From Nevskia sp. (GTDB lineage: Bacteria > Pseudomonadota > Gammaproteobacteria > Nevskiales > Nevskiaceae), in contig JALNYU010000015.1 of the NCBI GenBank assembly GCA_023229645.1, positions 33,274-97,273 on the forward strand: a DNA stretch of 64,000 bases. The letters are read 5' to 3'. Each line of letters opens with the position of its first letter. Within the stretch, counting starts at the first letter, position 1. The position numbers and the translations under genes were made by a program. Shown piece by piece: positions 1-8,418 of this stretch. The notes under the pieces were generated by a model. It did no database searches. It had not been told where the DNA came from and was given only the letters and a program-made list of their open reading frames with translations.

Positions 1-43
1 GCGCGCCTGCGGGCGTAAAAGCCCCCACTTAGGAAGCGATGCT

Positions 44-370
44 CTAGACCAGCCCGCGATGCATCAGAATTCGGCCCGCCAGTGCTCGGTTCTCTTGTAT
101 CCGTTCGATACGCGACCAAAGCGCCAATAGTTTTCGATCCGCGTAGTCCAGCGTGCCGCGCATTTCGTGGGTATCGAGTTCCGGCTGCCAATACTGGCTT
201 ACATCATGGGGATCACGTACCGATCGCCGATACTGATCCAGATCGCGAACTCGATCCTCGCCAAGATGATCGAGCAGACGTATTTCTTCTTGCTTTAAGG
301 TTTGGATCGTGGCATCCAACTGCTTCGCCATCTGCTCCAGAAACTCTTGCTCGTTCTGTCCAATATTCAT
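44..370 (-). CDS. Small uncharacterised protein downstream of the mmo regulator
   Basis: A 108-residue charged protein that I do not recognise. It looks largely alpha-helical, with a Gln/Glu/Lys-rich N-terminal half (residues about 8-40) that could form a coiled coil. It has no signal peptide, membrane segment or cysteine. The ATG at 370 follows a strong AGGAGGG ribosome site. It lies 142 bp after the sigma-54 activator gene on the same strand, so it may be the last gene of the sMMO transcript. A small hairpin (GCGCTA/TAGCGC) sits in the gap. Its placement suggests a role in MMO regulation or assembly, but only by neighbourhood. Confidence 0.65.
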   Translation of the reverse strand: MNIGQNEQEFLEQMAKQLDATIQTLKQEEIRLLDHLGEDRVRDLDQYRRSVRDPHDVSQYWQPELDTHEMRGTLDYADRKLLALWSRIERIQENRALAGRILMHRGLV

Positions 371-512
371 CGTTTACCCTCCTGCGTCCTGCGCTAAATA
401 GCGCAACCCGGTGCGTCTGCGCGACAACCGGCAGCTGCCGATCTTGCAGATCAACGAAGCGCGTCAGGCACGACAGTTGGAATGGAACGACGAACATCGC
501 TAGATTCCGAGA

Positions 513-2711
513 CTACTGCCTAAGACCATAACGCGAAATCTTTTTGTACAATGTCGGCCGCGTAATCCCGAGAATCCTCGCGGCCTCAGAGACATTGCCC
601 TTGCTCTGTGTCAGTGCCATGCGAATGCCCAGGGCTTCGTAATCCGCCAATGCAATGCCATCGCCACTTACGCTGCTAGTCTTGGCCGCGCTTGATCCAG
701 GCAGCGAAGCATCTGGCAACGGCGTATCGTCACTGACGGAATATTCCATTTCATCGATAAAATCTTGCGGCAGATCTGATACTTGAATTTCGCTATCGGC
801 ACTCATGATGATCAGCGAACGCAGCAGATTGCGCAGCTCTCTGATGTTTCCCGGCCATTGGTGCTTGAGAAAAATTTGCCAGACTGCGTCACTCAGTTCC
901 TTCGGCTCAGAAATGTTTAGCGCCTCCAGCTCTTTCTCCAACAAGTGTTGGATTAGATGCATCTTGTCTGGGCGCTCGCGCAGCGGCGGCAGCCAAACAT
1001 GCGCGCCGTTAAGGCGGTAATACAAATCGCGCCGGAACGTGCCTTGCCGAACTTTTTCTTGCAGGCGGCAATTGGTTGCCGCCACCAGATGAACATCCGT
1101 GGTAATCGGCGTGCTGCCACCGATCGGCACAAATTGGGAACTGTCTAAGACCCGCAATAACGTCGCTTGCAGATCAAGCGCCATATCGCCGATCTCGTCC
1201 AAAAACAAAATGCCTTTGTTCGCGAGCAAGAACTTTCCAGGCTTACCCTTGTTATGCGCACCAGTAAAGCTGCCGGGCTCATATCCGAATAGCTCACTTT
1301 CAATTAAGTCGCGCGGGATCGCCGCACAATTAATTGCGATCAAAGGTCCATTCTTGCGCGGGCCAACGGCGTGCATGCGTCGTACGAGATAATCCTTGCC
1401 AACACCGGATTCACCCGTAATTAGAATTTGTATATTTTTCTCTTGCAGGCCGATTGCCTGCTGCAACGCTGAATCAAACGCTGAATCCTTCCATTGACCA
1501 TTGTCGAGCTGCCGTATGCGCTCACGCCGCTGCGCTTTGAACGGCGCGGCACTCGCTGCTACCGACGCGCCCGCTGTCCGCGTTCGCGGCACCGCCCCTC
1601 CGGCGATACTCGGTGCCGGTCGTTCACTCGGCGCCTCGCGTAGCTCTTCGGCGGACTTCGCCGGCCAAAACTGTCCGTCTTGCGGCATCGCGCCGGCTTC
1701 GATCACGAGGCGCACGCCGCCCGCCGGCGCTACTTCAAGAAATGGGCTTGCCGGCGCCGTGCGCGCGGTCAGATCGTCCAACTCAATCCCGAGCGCCTGA
1801 CCGATGTTCTGGGTCAGCAAACTCTTATGGTCCTTATGTCCGAGCAAAAGCAGCGCGGTTTGATTGGCACCCTGAATTTGGCCTTTTTCGTCGACGCTCA
1901 ACATGCCGTCGAACAACACCTCATGCGTACCCATTTTCTCGTCGAGGTTGGCCGGCCGCAGACGTATTAATGTGCCAGCCGGCGCATGACGCTTAAAAAG
2001 ATTTTCCTTGATCAAATAGCCCGCTAAACGTAAAAACGCGAGTAGCGAAGGCATCGAATCCCGGTGATCGGTCATGATCCCCAGGGTTGCCAAAAGTCGG
2101 CCATCCGGTCCGATGACGGGATAACCTGCTGTCGCAAACGGATGCAGTTCGCGGTAGAAATGTTCTTTGCCGTCGAACGCCACCGGCTCGCGCAATAAGC
2201 TTGCGGTGCCGAGGCCGTTGTTGCCAAGATGGCATTCACTCCAACTCACGCCTAGCCGTGCTAGGTGACGCCCTGCTGGGCAATGCAGCAACGCTGAATC
2301 CATCACATGGATCAGATGCCCATTGGCATCCGCAAGCAGCAACGTAACGCCCGTTTCGCGCAGAAACGAGTACAGGTTGTAGGCTAGCACAATGAGGCTG
2401 GCCTTAACCTCCGCATCAAGCCCGAGCTCGGCTTCAATACCGTTGCGATCGTGCGCGGTAACGGCCCGCCGTTTCAGCAGATCGGAATCGAGCTGCAGCC
2501 CGTAATCCTCTAAACATCGGCGCCACGCTTCGACCACTTGCGGCCGTACCCAGTCGAGGGCTTCGGGGGCTTGATGGCTTTGCCGCATCCATTCCCACGC
2601 CTCGCAAGGGCGATCAACGCCGAATAATCCTGTTTCCTCACCCGCCGCGACAAGGGCATCCGACGGCGATTCGTAGAAGCCATTCATAGAGATACGCTCA
2701 AAGAAGGTCAT
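513..2711 (-). CDS. mmoR: Sigma-54-dependent activator, MmoR/BmoR/AcoR type
   Basis: An enhancer-binding protein of about 732 residues, likely to activate the sMMO operon. The N-terminal half is a GAF-type sensor region as in AcoR and BmoR. The AAA+ domain follows, with Walker A GESGVGKD near residue 433, Walker B GILFLDEIGDM and an arginine-finger region FRRDLYYRL. A Fis-type helix-turn-helix ends the protein (NVSEAARILGITRPTLYKKI). The sigma-54 contact loop reads GSFTGA rather than the usual GAFTGA. The gene follows mmoC on the same strand after about 180 bp. The start is uncertain: GTG at 2735, ATG at 2711 or ATG at 2687, none with a strong ribosome site. The symbol is given by position and family; the inducer is not known. 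Confidence 0.88.
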   Translation of the reverse strand: MTFFERISMNGFYESPSDALVAAGEETGLFGVDRPCEAWEWMRQSHQAPEALDWVRPQVVEAWRRCLEDYGLQLDSDLLKRRAVTAHDRNGIEAELGLDAEVKASLIVLAYNLYSFLRETGVTLLLADANGHLIHVMDSALLHCPAGRHLARLGVSWSECHLGNNGLGTASLLREPVAFDGKEHFYRELHPFATAGYPVIGPDGRLLATLGIMTDHRDSMPSLLAFLRLAGYLIKENLFKRHAPAGTLIRLRPANLDEKMGTHEVLFDGMLSVDEKGQIQGANQTALLLLGHKDHKSLLTQNIGQALGIELDDLTARTAPASPFLEVAPAGGVRLVIEAGAMPQDGQFWPAKSAEELREAPSERPAPSIAGGAVPRTRTAGASVAASAAPFKAQRRERIRQLDNGQWKDSAFDSALQQAIGLQEKNIQILITGESGVGKDYLVRRMHAVGPRKNGPLIAINCAAIPRDLIESELFGYEPGSFTGAHNKGKPGKFLLANKGILFLDEIGDMALDLQATLLRVLDSSQFVPIGGSTPITTDVHLVAATNCRLQEKVRQGTFRRDLYYRLNGAHVWLPPLRERPDKMHLIQHLLEKELEALNISEPKELSDAVWQIFLKHQWPGNIRELRNLLRSLIIMSADSEIQVSDLPQDFIDEMEYSVSDDTPLPDASLPGSSAAKTSSVSGDGIALADYEALGIRMALTQSKGNVSEAARILGITRPTLYKKISRYGLRQ

Positions 2712-2762
2712 TCCCGTATCACTGCGGCCGAGCACAATGTTCGCTACCGCACGATAGGTCTA

Positions 2763-2778
2763 GTGTCATAAAGGACAC
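2763..2778. promoter_or_regulatory. Dyad GTGTC-N6-GACAC upstream of the activator gene
   Basis: A perfect 5-bp inverted repeat with a 6-bp spacer, lying 28-52 bp upstream of the possible starts of the sigma-54 activator gene. It may be an operator or autoregulatory site. It differs from the dyad in front of the mmo leader gene, so a common regulator is not evident. Confidence 0.3.
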
Positions 2779-2891
2779 GTCTGTGCCCAGTCTAGTCCCA
2801 TCGGTGGTACCCGTGCCTAGTGCCGCAGCACGCCGATCTTCAGCGCTCTCGGCGATGGTCCGGAGCATCATCCCTGTCGGACCGGCTTCAT

Positions 2892-4013
2892 TCATGGCAC
2901 ACGCTCCGCGTGTTCGCTCCCAGCCATGCGCGGCGGCGCGAGTTGCCCTTCAAGCAACGACTGGCTTTCGCCGGCGCCGTGACTTTGTACGAATTTCTCT
3001 AAATGGATCTGATCTTTAGGAACACCGTATTCGGCCGCCGCTTTAAATGTGGCATCGACCATACCCGGCGGACCGCACAAATAAATATCCGGCTTAACAC
3101 GAGCCTGCGCCAGGTATTGCCGCAACAAGTCGACCACCGTTCCAGCGGTGCCCTGCCAACCGGCCTCCGGCTGCATGACGGCAATCTCAACCGCCAGCGT
3201 CGGCATTGTGCTGGCAAGGCGTAACAGCTCGTCGCGATAGAACAATTCGTGCTGATGGGTCACACCAAAAAATAATTTTGTCTCTTGTGGATCGCGCGTC
3301 TCCTGCATCTGCCGCACCATGGCGAGCACCGGCGATAAGCCCGTGCCTCCGGCGACGAAGTACCGCGGGCGCAGCCCGTTATCGTGCAAATTGAATGCGC
3401 CAAAAGGCCCGCGCAGACCAACGCGCTGCCCTACAACCGCGTCGTTCAGCAAATAGCGCGAGAAGCGGCCATTCGGTAGCAAACGAATTAAAAATTCCAT
3501 AAGACCGTCGCCGCTCGGTACCGTAGCCATAGAAAATGACCGCGAGATCTCAGTCCCCGGTATGGCGATATCTATATACTGCCCCGGAATGAACGGCACC
3601 TTCAGCGGCGCCGCTGACTCCAGATCAACGCACTGCACAACAAATCGCATTACATTCGACGAAATGCGTTCGCAAACCCGAACTTCGGCGAGCCATTCGG
3701 TCCGTATCTCATTAAACGCGATTCGCTCGTAGGTATAAGGCACCGTTACTTCGAGGTCGCTGCGCGGATAGGTGCCGCATAGCAATACCGAGCCGTCCTC
3801 CTCTTCATCCGGCGGCAGCGCTTGCACGCTGCAATTTGAAAGCTCGTACTCGCCCTCTGTGCACTCGGCCTTACAGGTCGCGCAGCCGCCTTCGCGGCAG
3901 GACGATAGCAAGAGGATTTTTTGGCGGATCGCTGCCGTAATAACATCCTCGTTCGGGCCGCACTCAAACGACACCGTTTCACCGTCCTCAGTTTTGACGA
4001 GAATCTTGTACAT
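2892..4013 (-). CDS. mmoC: Soluble methane monooxygenase reductase (MmoC)
   Basis: Iron-sulfur flavoprotein reductase that passes electrons from NADH to the MMO hydroxylase. Residues 1-90 form a plant-type 2Fe-2S ferredoxin domain with the cluster motif CREGGCATCKAEC and a later LLCG cysteine. An FAD domain follows (RSFSMATV, the flavin-binding RxYS-like motif), then an NADH domain (GGTGLSPVLAMVRQM and YLCGPPGMVDA). At 373 residues it is about 25 longer than the Methylococcus protein as I recall it, because of a C-terminal tail rich in Ser, Gly and Pro after the LEKF motif. The ATG follows AGGAG. It is the last structural gene of the mmo operon. Confidence 0.95.
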   Translation of the reverse strand: MYKILVKTEDGETVSFECGPNEDVITAAIRQKILLLSSCREGGCATCKAECTEGEYELSNCSVQALPPDEEEDGSVLLCGTYPRSDLEVTVPYTYERIAFNEIRTEWLAEVRVCERISSNVMRFVVQCVDLESAAPLKVPFIPGQYIDIAIPGTEISRSFSMATVPSGDGLMEFLIRLLPNGRFSRYLLNDAVVGQRVGLRGPFGAFNLHDNGLRPRYFVAGGTGLSPVLAMVRQMQETRDPQETKLFFGVTHQHELFYRDELLRLASTMPTLAVEIAVMQPEAGWQGTAGTVVDLLRQYLAQARVKPDIYLCGPPGMVDATFKAAAEYGVPKDQIHLEKFVQSHGAGESQSLLEGQLAPPRMAGSEHAERVP

Positions 4014-4119
4014 CAGTGTTTCTCCTAAAAGTTGTATGGCACCGCTACGCGCCGCGAGCCTGCGCGCAGCTAAACACCCCGTTTCGCCCCGTTTGATCGC
4101 CGATCACGTCGCGGATTTC

Positions 4120-4401
4120 TTACTGCTGCAACGGCGCGCTATCACGCATTTCCAGATACGCGAGCACGTGACCCACGGCTTCCCGCGATGACTGCAAACT
4201 CAACGAGCAGCCGCGTTGCGTGATTTCTGCGTCACGAGAAATCTGCCATCGCCACATAAAGCCCAGATCCTCGGCAAACGCGTGGAAACGCCCCGACTGA
4301 TGAATCTCAACGCGTTCGAGTACCGCGAAAGCGTCGTCCGGCTCGTTATTAACCGCCAGTGCGTCTATGTTTGTTTGATCAAGGATTGCATTGATGTCCA
4401 T
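4120..4401 (-). CDS. mmoD: MMO assembly/regulatory protein MmoD
   Basis: A 93-residue member of the MmoD (OrfY) family, which binds the hydroxylase and is implicated in di-iron assembly and in the copper switch of methanotrophs. The family core is clear: DLGFMWRW, then I.R...I.QRGCSLSLQSS.EAV.HVLAYL. The N-terminal 35 residues are divergent. It sits between mmoZ and mmoC as in known sMMO operons. A GGGGAG ribosome site precedes the ATG. A hairpin separates it from mmoZ, so its level may be lower than that of the hydroxylase genes. Confidence 0.92.
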   Translation of the reverse strand: MDINAILDQTNIDALAVNNEPDDAFAVLERVEIHQSGRFHAFAEDLGFMWRWQISRDAEITQRGCSLSLQSSREAVGHVLAYLEMRDSAPLQQ

Positions 4402-4458
4402 CGTCTCCCCTCATTCAACGCAGTATTATTGGAATAGATATCTCACCGATCTCATAAA

Positions 4459-4482
4459 CGGCCCGAGCGTCTGCCCGGGCCG
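4459..4482 (-). terminator. Hairpin between mmoZ and mmoD (possible attenuator)
   Basis: CGGCCCG at 4459-4465 pairs with CGGGCCG at 4476-4482 around a 10-nt loop. Read on the minus strand it is followed only by TTTATGAG, so it is at best a weak terminator. It lies 16 nt or more past mmoZ and could set differential expression or protect the upstream mRNA. Confidence 0.45.
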
Positions 4483-4497
4483 CCGCAATCGCCTACT

Positions 4498-5019
4498 TCA
4501 ATGTGCCGCTTTTGAAACGCCCAGGTGCAAGACTTTGACGCCACGCTCTTTACGCAAGTCGGGCAGCGACGTCGCGTAATAGTTGGTATTACGCAATTCC
4601 ATAAGCCTTGAGCCCATTTGCGTATCCGCAGTGAAGAAATAATTCACTGGCATAACGGGTGGCTTATAGAGTTGACGAAATTGAATCAAAATCTTTTCGG
4701 CGCTGTATTTATCAGTCGCCTTTTCCATCTTCTGCGCCCAATGCTTCACCACCATTCCGGCTGCCTCGCCAGTGGTACAGAGATTTAGCAGGTCTTCATC
4801 AACAAACGCGTCACCTCTGAGCACCGCGAGCTTTTCTTCGATTTTGCTCTCAATCCAAAGGTAATCCAGATCGAGTGTGTGCTCGGTGCGCAGCGGCGTG
4901 GTGTGGGCTTTACGGAAGTCCTGAATGAATTGTGTCGCCGCTTTCACCGAGGTCACTTTTCCGAGCTTAGCCACCCATTCATCTCTGATTGGGTTATCGT
5001 GCACTTTGTAATTTGCCAT
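4498..5019 (-). CDS. mmoZ: Soluble methane monooxygenase hydroxylase gamma subunit (MmoZ)
   Basis: A 173-residue gamma subunit of the (alpha-beta-gamma)2 hydroxylase. It is all helical and has no cofactor. It matches the sMMO family over its full length (about 170 residues is usual), for example in the stretches NPIRDEWVAKL and PVMPVNYFFTADTQMGSRLMELRN. A GAGGAG ribosome site precedes the ATG. It sits 20 bp after mmoB in the standard order X-Y-B-Z-D-C. Confidence 0.95.
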   Translation of the reverse strand: MANYKVHDNPIRDEWVAKLGKVTSVKAATQFIQDFRKAHTTPLRTEHTLDLDYLWIESKIEEKLAVLRGDAFVDEDLLNLCTTGEAAGMVVKHWAQKMEKATDKYSAEKILIQFRQLYKPPVMPVNYFFTADTQMGSRLMELRNTNYYATSLPDLRKERGVKVLHLGVSKAAH

Positions 5020-5039
5020 CGTGATTTCTCCTCGTGTTC

Positions 5040-5456
5040 TTAAACGTTGGTGAGCTTGCGGTCCAAGCCCATCAGCTCGCTGGTAATGGTGAATTTCTCA
5101 CCCAATGTGTATGCCCGACCGATTGTTGAGCTGACGTTCACGAGGAAGTCATAGATCGAATAACGCTTGCCGAGCATTTCAGCAGCTTCCTCGACATCGA
5201 TTTCGATCTTGCCGTTGGCTTTAATCCACCAGTAGCCGCTGCGATCTTCAACGACCATCGTCGGGTTTTCGGCCTTGCCATTTTTAAGCAGCATTTCCTC
5301 GACGACGGCGTCAATTTCGTCGCTCTTCATCAACACCAGGACGACCGTATTGGACTCTTTGCAGACCTGGTTCTCTTCAGCAAAAAATTCGTCGGCGAAA
5401 TCCTTGCCGTTTTTCTGCATGATTCCGGCGTTATATTCGTTTGCGTTCGTTGTCAT
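5040..5456 (-). CDS. mmoB: Soluble methane monooxygenase regulatory protein B (MmoB)
   Basis: A 138-residue coupling protein that docks on the hydroxylase and controls gating of oxygen and methane. The family core is well kept: GKDFADEFFAEENQV near the N terminus, VEDRSGYWWIKANGKIE, and YDFLVNVSSTIGRAYTLG.KFTITSELMGLDRKL at the end. The mobile N-terminal tail (residues 1-35) important for function in Methylococcus is present. The ribosome site AAGGAC overlaps the end of mmoY, which suggests translational coupling. Confidence 0.96.
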   Translation of the reverse strand: MTTNANEYNAGIMQKNGKDFADEFFAEENQVCKESNTVVLVLMKSDEIDAVVEEMLLKNGKAENPTMVVEDRSGYWWIKANGKIEIDVEEAAEMLGKRYSIYDFLVNVSSTIGRAYTLGEKFTITSELMGLDRKLTNV

Positions 5457-5467
5457 CGCTTTGGTCC

Positions 5468-6643
5468 TTACTTCAAGTCTTTCGTGATGGTGGCGACGAG
5501 CGCTTCGGCGTCGACGGGGAAATCGATCTTCTTCGCATAGTCTTCAACCCAGTCGTTGACAACACGACGGACAGCGTTGGTAACGCTAACTTTGTCGGTC
5601 ACGCCAGGAATGGTGTCGATCTTCTTGTAGATCGCCATGAAGCCCGCCAGTGCCGCCACCGTTTTCTCCAACCACTTCGACGTCCACGCACGCAGATACT
5701 TGCGGTTGACGTCGGCGAATTCCGGGTCGTCGGCCAAGCAATGGAAATACAAATCGCTGATTGCCGCTTTCGTGGTTTGGAATGCCAGCTGAGCTTGGTT
5801 GGTGAAGAACGGCGTCAGGCTATCGCCGTGCTGCTGCGCCACGGCCTGGAAAAACTCCTGCCGAACGAATTGGCCAAATAGCGGGTCGTACACACCGTGC
5901 GCGCCCCATAAGATTTCATTCCAATCCTGGATGCCCTGCCAAAGCTCTTCAACCAGTTCACGCGCTGGGCGGTAGATCGGGTCCTGCAGCCAGACTTCTT
6001 TCGCCGCTTCGGTCGATTCGGCAAAGCTAGGCACCAGCTTGGCAATGAACACTCGTTCGAGTTGCACCATCTGGGCAACGTCGACTTTATCGAGCGCGGC
6101 GAACGTCGCCGTGCTGCGCACCGTGTCGGATAAACAATCACGAACGACCGACGAATGCGCGTTGAACAAGCCGTATTCGTTGAACAGCGTCGCGCCGTAA
6201 TACTTGTTCAGTAACTCATCGCGCCAATACGCTTCCATCGTCCGGATTGTGCCGGCGGCTGAATAGGCTTCGAGGAAGCGCGTGGTGTAGCCCCACTCTT
6301 CGGCCTTCGCTTTGACATACGGCATGTGCCAGCGCCGAGCGGGATCGCGATGACGATGCCAGTCAGTCGTCCGCAGTTCGGTAAATTCATTGCCCCACGA
6401 CGGGCGGCCGCCGTGAAATTTCTGCGTCCAGTCGCCCCAGTCCAAACCGCCTGAAATCCAATCCGGCGTCGGCTGCGTGTAGCACGTGAGAATTTCGTAT
6501 TCGCTCAACCGCTTCCAACGCGGCTTCACGAAGTAATTCATACGCCGCTGGGTATCCAGCGGCTCGGCCGGGATTTCGGCCAAGATCCGGGCCGCGATGC
6601 CTGGGTCGGTGAGTCCGCGCTTCTTTTCTTCTACCAGTGCCAT
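5468..6643 (-). CDS. mmoY: Soluble methane monooxygenase hydroxylase beta subunit (MmoY)
   Basis: A beta subunit of 391 residues, close to the usual 389. It has a ferritin-like fold without metal ligands and holds the hydroxylase dimer together. Recognisable stretches are GLTDPGIAARILAEIPAEPL near the N terminus and KPRWKRLSEYEILTCYTQPTPDWI. The start chosen is ATG at 6643, 7 nt after AGGAG. An in-frame extension to 6706 would run back over the mmoX-mmoY hairpin and has no ribosome site. Confidence 0.95.
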   Translation of the reverse strand: MALVEEKKRGLTDPGIAARILAEIPAEPLDTQRRMNYFVKPRWKRLSEYEILTCYTQPTPDWISGGLDWGDWTQKFHGGRPSWGNEFTELRTTDWHRHRDPARRWHMPYVKAKAEEWGYTTRFLEAYSAAGTIRTMEAYWRDELLNKYYGATLFNEYGLFNAHSSVVRDCLSDTVRSTATFAALDKVDVAQMVQLERVFIAKLVPSFAESTEAAKEVWLQDPIYRPARELVEELWQGIQDWNEILWGAHGVYDPLFGQFVRQEFFQAVAQQHGDSLTPFFTNQAQLAFQTTKAAISDLYFHCLADDPEFADVNRKYLRAWTSKWLEKTVAALAGFMAIYKKIDTIPGVTDKVSVTNAVRRVVNDWVEDYAKKIDFPVDAEALVATITKDLK

Positions 6644-6668
6644 AGTGCTCTCCTCATCTTTTAGTGTG

Positions 6669-6704
6669 GCGTGGCTCCGGGCGGTACTCGCCGCGAAGCC
6701 ACGC
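6669..6704 (-). other. Stem-loop between mmoX and mmoY
   Basis: GCGTGGCT at 6669-6676 pairs with AGCCACGC at 6697-6704, with further pairing inside the 20-nt loop (GGCGG against the CCGC/GCC side). No T-run follows, so it is more likely an mRNA processing or stability element than a terminator. It sits between the two most abundant hydroxylase subunits. Confidence 0.5.
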
Positions 6705-6721
6705 ACGCGTACGCAAGTGCT

Positions 6722-8302
6722 TTAGAACTTGTCGAGTGGATCTGCGAACTTGCAGTTCGCGCGCTTCAGATCGTCAACAGTCCAGAGCTTGTCGCCACGG
6801 ACATGCGGCTGGGCGATCAGCGTTTTGCCGTCGGCGCGAACACCGTGACCTTCGACGATAACGTCAGAAAGCTCGCGCCCGGCGTACTGCTCGAACACGC
6901 TCTGGCACTCATAGCGCTCCGGCTCGGTGAGCCACATCCGCTCACCCCACTCGTCGCTGAACGAATGCTTCTGGCCGTTCAATTCATGCACGCGCAGCGA
7001 GCCAGAACATTTGGCCAGCGATGGGCAGAACGGCACTTGTGAGACGCGATCAATGTAGATGTCGTGGCCCTTGTCGATCATCCATTGCAGTGGGATGAAG
7101 CCGCTCGCGGGATCTTCGCAGCCCAGCGCTTTCCACTCTTCATAGATCTTGCCGTAGTGGTCGTACCAGCCCGGATAATTGGCTTCAAACCACGCCATAT
7201 CTTCGGCATCTGGTAACGACAGGCGGAAGAAGCCCGTGGGCCACATGGCATAGGCCAGCAACGCCAGATCGTGATGCGCCCAATAGGCGTCTTGCTTGGC
7301 GTCGCGCAGGCTCGCTGGTGACTGCACGCCGTACTTACCAAGACGGCCGATCCAGATACCGCCCCAATCTTCGTACACCCAACGATTCCACGTTTTAACC
7401 CACGGCTCCACTTTAAATTTAGAGCCGTACTCGAACAGCATGCCGAGCACCGGCGTAAAGTATTTCTGCTGCGTCCAGAACGCGTTATTGAGATCCGAGT
7501 TCATGTACTTTTGCGCGGCCGGATCGTTGGCGATCGAAACCACCGTCTGATAGCCATTCGCCATATGGCGCAGTTCATCGGTCTCAATCGACAAAAATAC
7601 CGTTGGCGTCACTTCATCGCCGTTTGCAGCTGCCCACTCGGTGATCGCAACAATCAGCGGATTAGTGAAGCAGGCTTCACCGACCAGCTGCAGATTGATC
7701 GAACATTCCACGGCGTCGCCGGAGATAAAGCCATCCGCGAAGACCCGCTTCATACCTTTCCACAACGGGCCGATGGCACGGCTACGGCGGGCGTCGTTAT
7801 GGCCGGCCGGGTCGTGGTAATGCTTGGCGAAGTAGTAGTTGACGAAGCCGCACTGATGGGTGTGGCGGATTTCGTCCAAGACCTGCGCTAAGTAGCCATT
7901 CTTCTGCTCCGCTGAGCTTGCCGAATCCCACAGCATCGCCGCCGCCGCAATGGCGTTGTACTCGCCGACTTCGAGGAAATTAGACGCAACTTTCATCGTC
8001 TCGCCCCAACGCGGGTGAACGCGATTACCGGCGTTGAGACGTGTCATGCCATCGAGCAAGGTGCCGAACTGGCGTTCGTCCTTAACCGATTCCATACGCG
8101 CGTATTCTTTGGCGATAATCTTGAACTGCTCTTTAGTATCGTTGGCCATGTGATACTTGGTCGGATACTTTGTCCGATTATTCTTGAAATCCCAGTTGAA
8201 GCTTTGCATCCACTTATGAACTTCTTGCGGCCCGACGGTCGTCGGCGCCCGGTTTACGCTAAGCGCATCGGTTGCTGCCTTTGTTGCGGTGCTTAATGCC
8301 AT
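6722..8302 (-). CDS. mmoX: Soluble methane monooxygenase hydroxylase alpha subunit (MmoX)
   Basis: The catalytic di-iron subunit that oxidises methane to methanol. Its 526 residues align with Methylococcus MmoX, as I recall it, with no gap through at least residue 330. All iron ligands are present: E114, E144, H147, E209, E243 and H246. Also present are T213, gate residues L110 and F188, and C151. The residues reported to distinguish sMMO from butane monooxygenase (N116, C151, F282, K323, Y324) are all of the sMMO type. A strong GAGGAGG ribosome site precedes the ATG. The start MALSTATKAATDAL is nearly that of known methanotroph proteins. The closeness suggests recent common ancestry with methanotroph operons or transfer from one. 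Confidence 0.97.
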   Translation of the reverse strand: MALSTATKAATDALSVNRAPTTVGPQEVHKWMQSFNWDFKNNRTKYPTKYHMANDTKEQFKIIAKEYARMESVKDERQFGTLLDGMTRLNAGNRVHPRWGETMKVASNFLEVGEYNAIAAAAMLWDSASSAEQKNGYLAQVLDEIRHTHQCGFVNYYFAKHYHDPAGHNDARRSRAIGPLWKGMKRVFADGFISGDAVECSINLQLVGEACFTNPLIVAITEWAAANGDEVTPTVFLSIETDELRHMANGYQTVVSIANDPAAQKYMNSDLNNAFWTQQKYFTPVLGMLFEYGSKFKVEPWVKTWNRWVYEDWGGIWIGRLGKYGVQSPASLRDAKQDAYWAHHDLALLAYAMWPTGFFRLSLPDAEDMAWFEANYPGWYDHYGKIYEEWKALGCEDPASGFIPLQWMIDKGHDIYIDRVSQVPFCPSLAKCSGSLRVHELNGQKHSFSDEWGERMWLTEPERYECQSVFEQYAGRELSDVIVEGHGVRADGKTLIAQPHVRGDKLWTVDDLKRANCKFADPLDKF

Positions 8303-8418
8303 TTCTGCCTCCTCACTTAGGCGATAGCGGTGATCGCTTTATCTCCGCTTCGCGTTATCGAACTGCTGCCTGAACGCCTCGGGTTTAGACTCCCCATGAG
8401 TTGTATGTTTTAAGACTA

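Noticed and set aside
1..36. Terminator for the mmo transcript at the left edge
   Set aside because: A possible GGGC/GCCC stem with a short T-run is visible on the minus strand, but the window ends too soon to judge.
2892..8302. Butane or propane monooxygenase instead of methane monooxygenase
   Set aside because: The residues that differ in butane monooxygenase (Thr for C151, Gly for N116, Leu for F282, Gln for K323, Phe for Y324) are all of the methane type here, and similarity to methanotroph MmoX is very high along the length.
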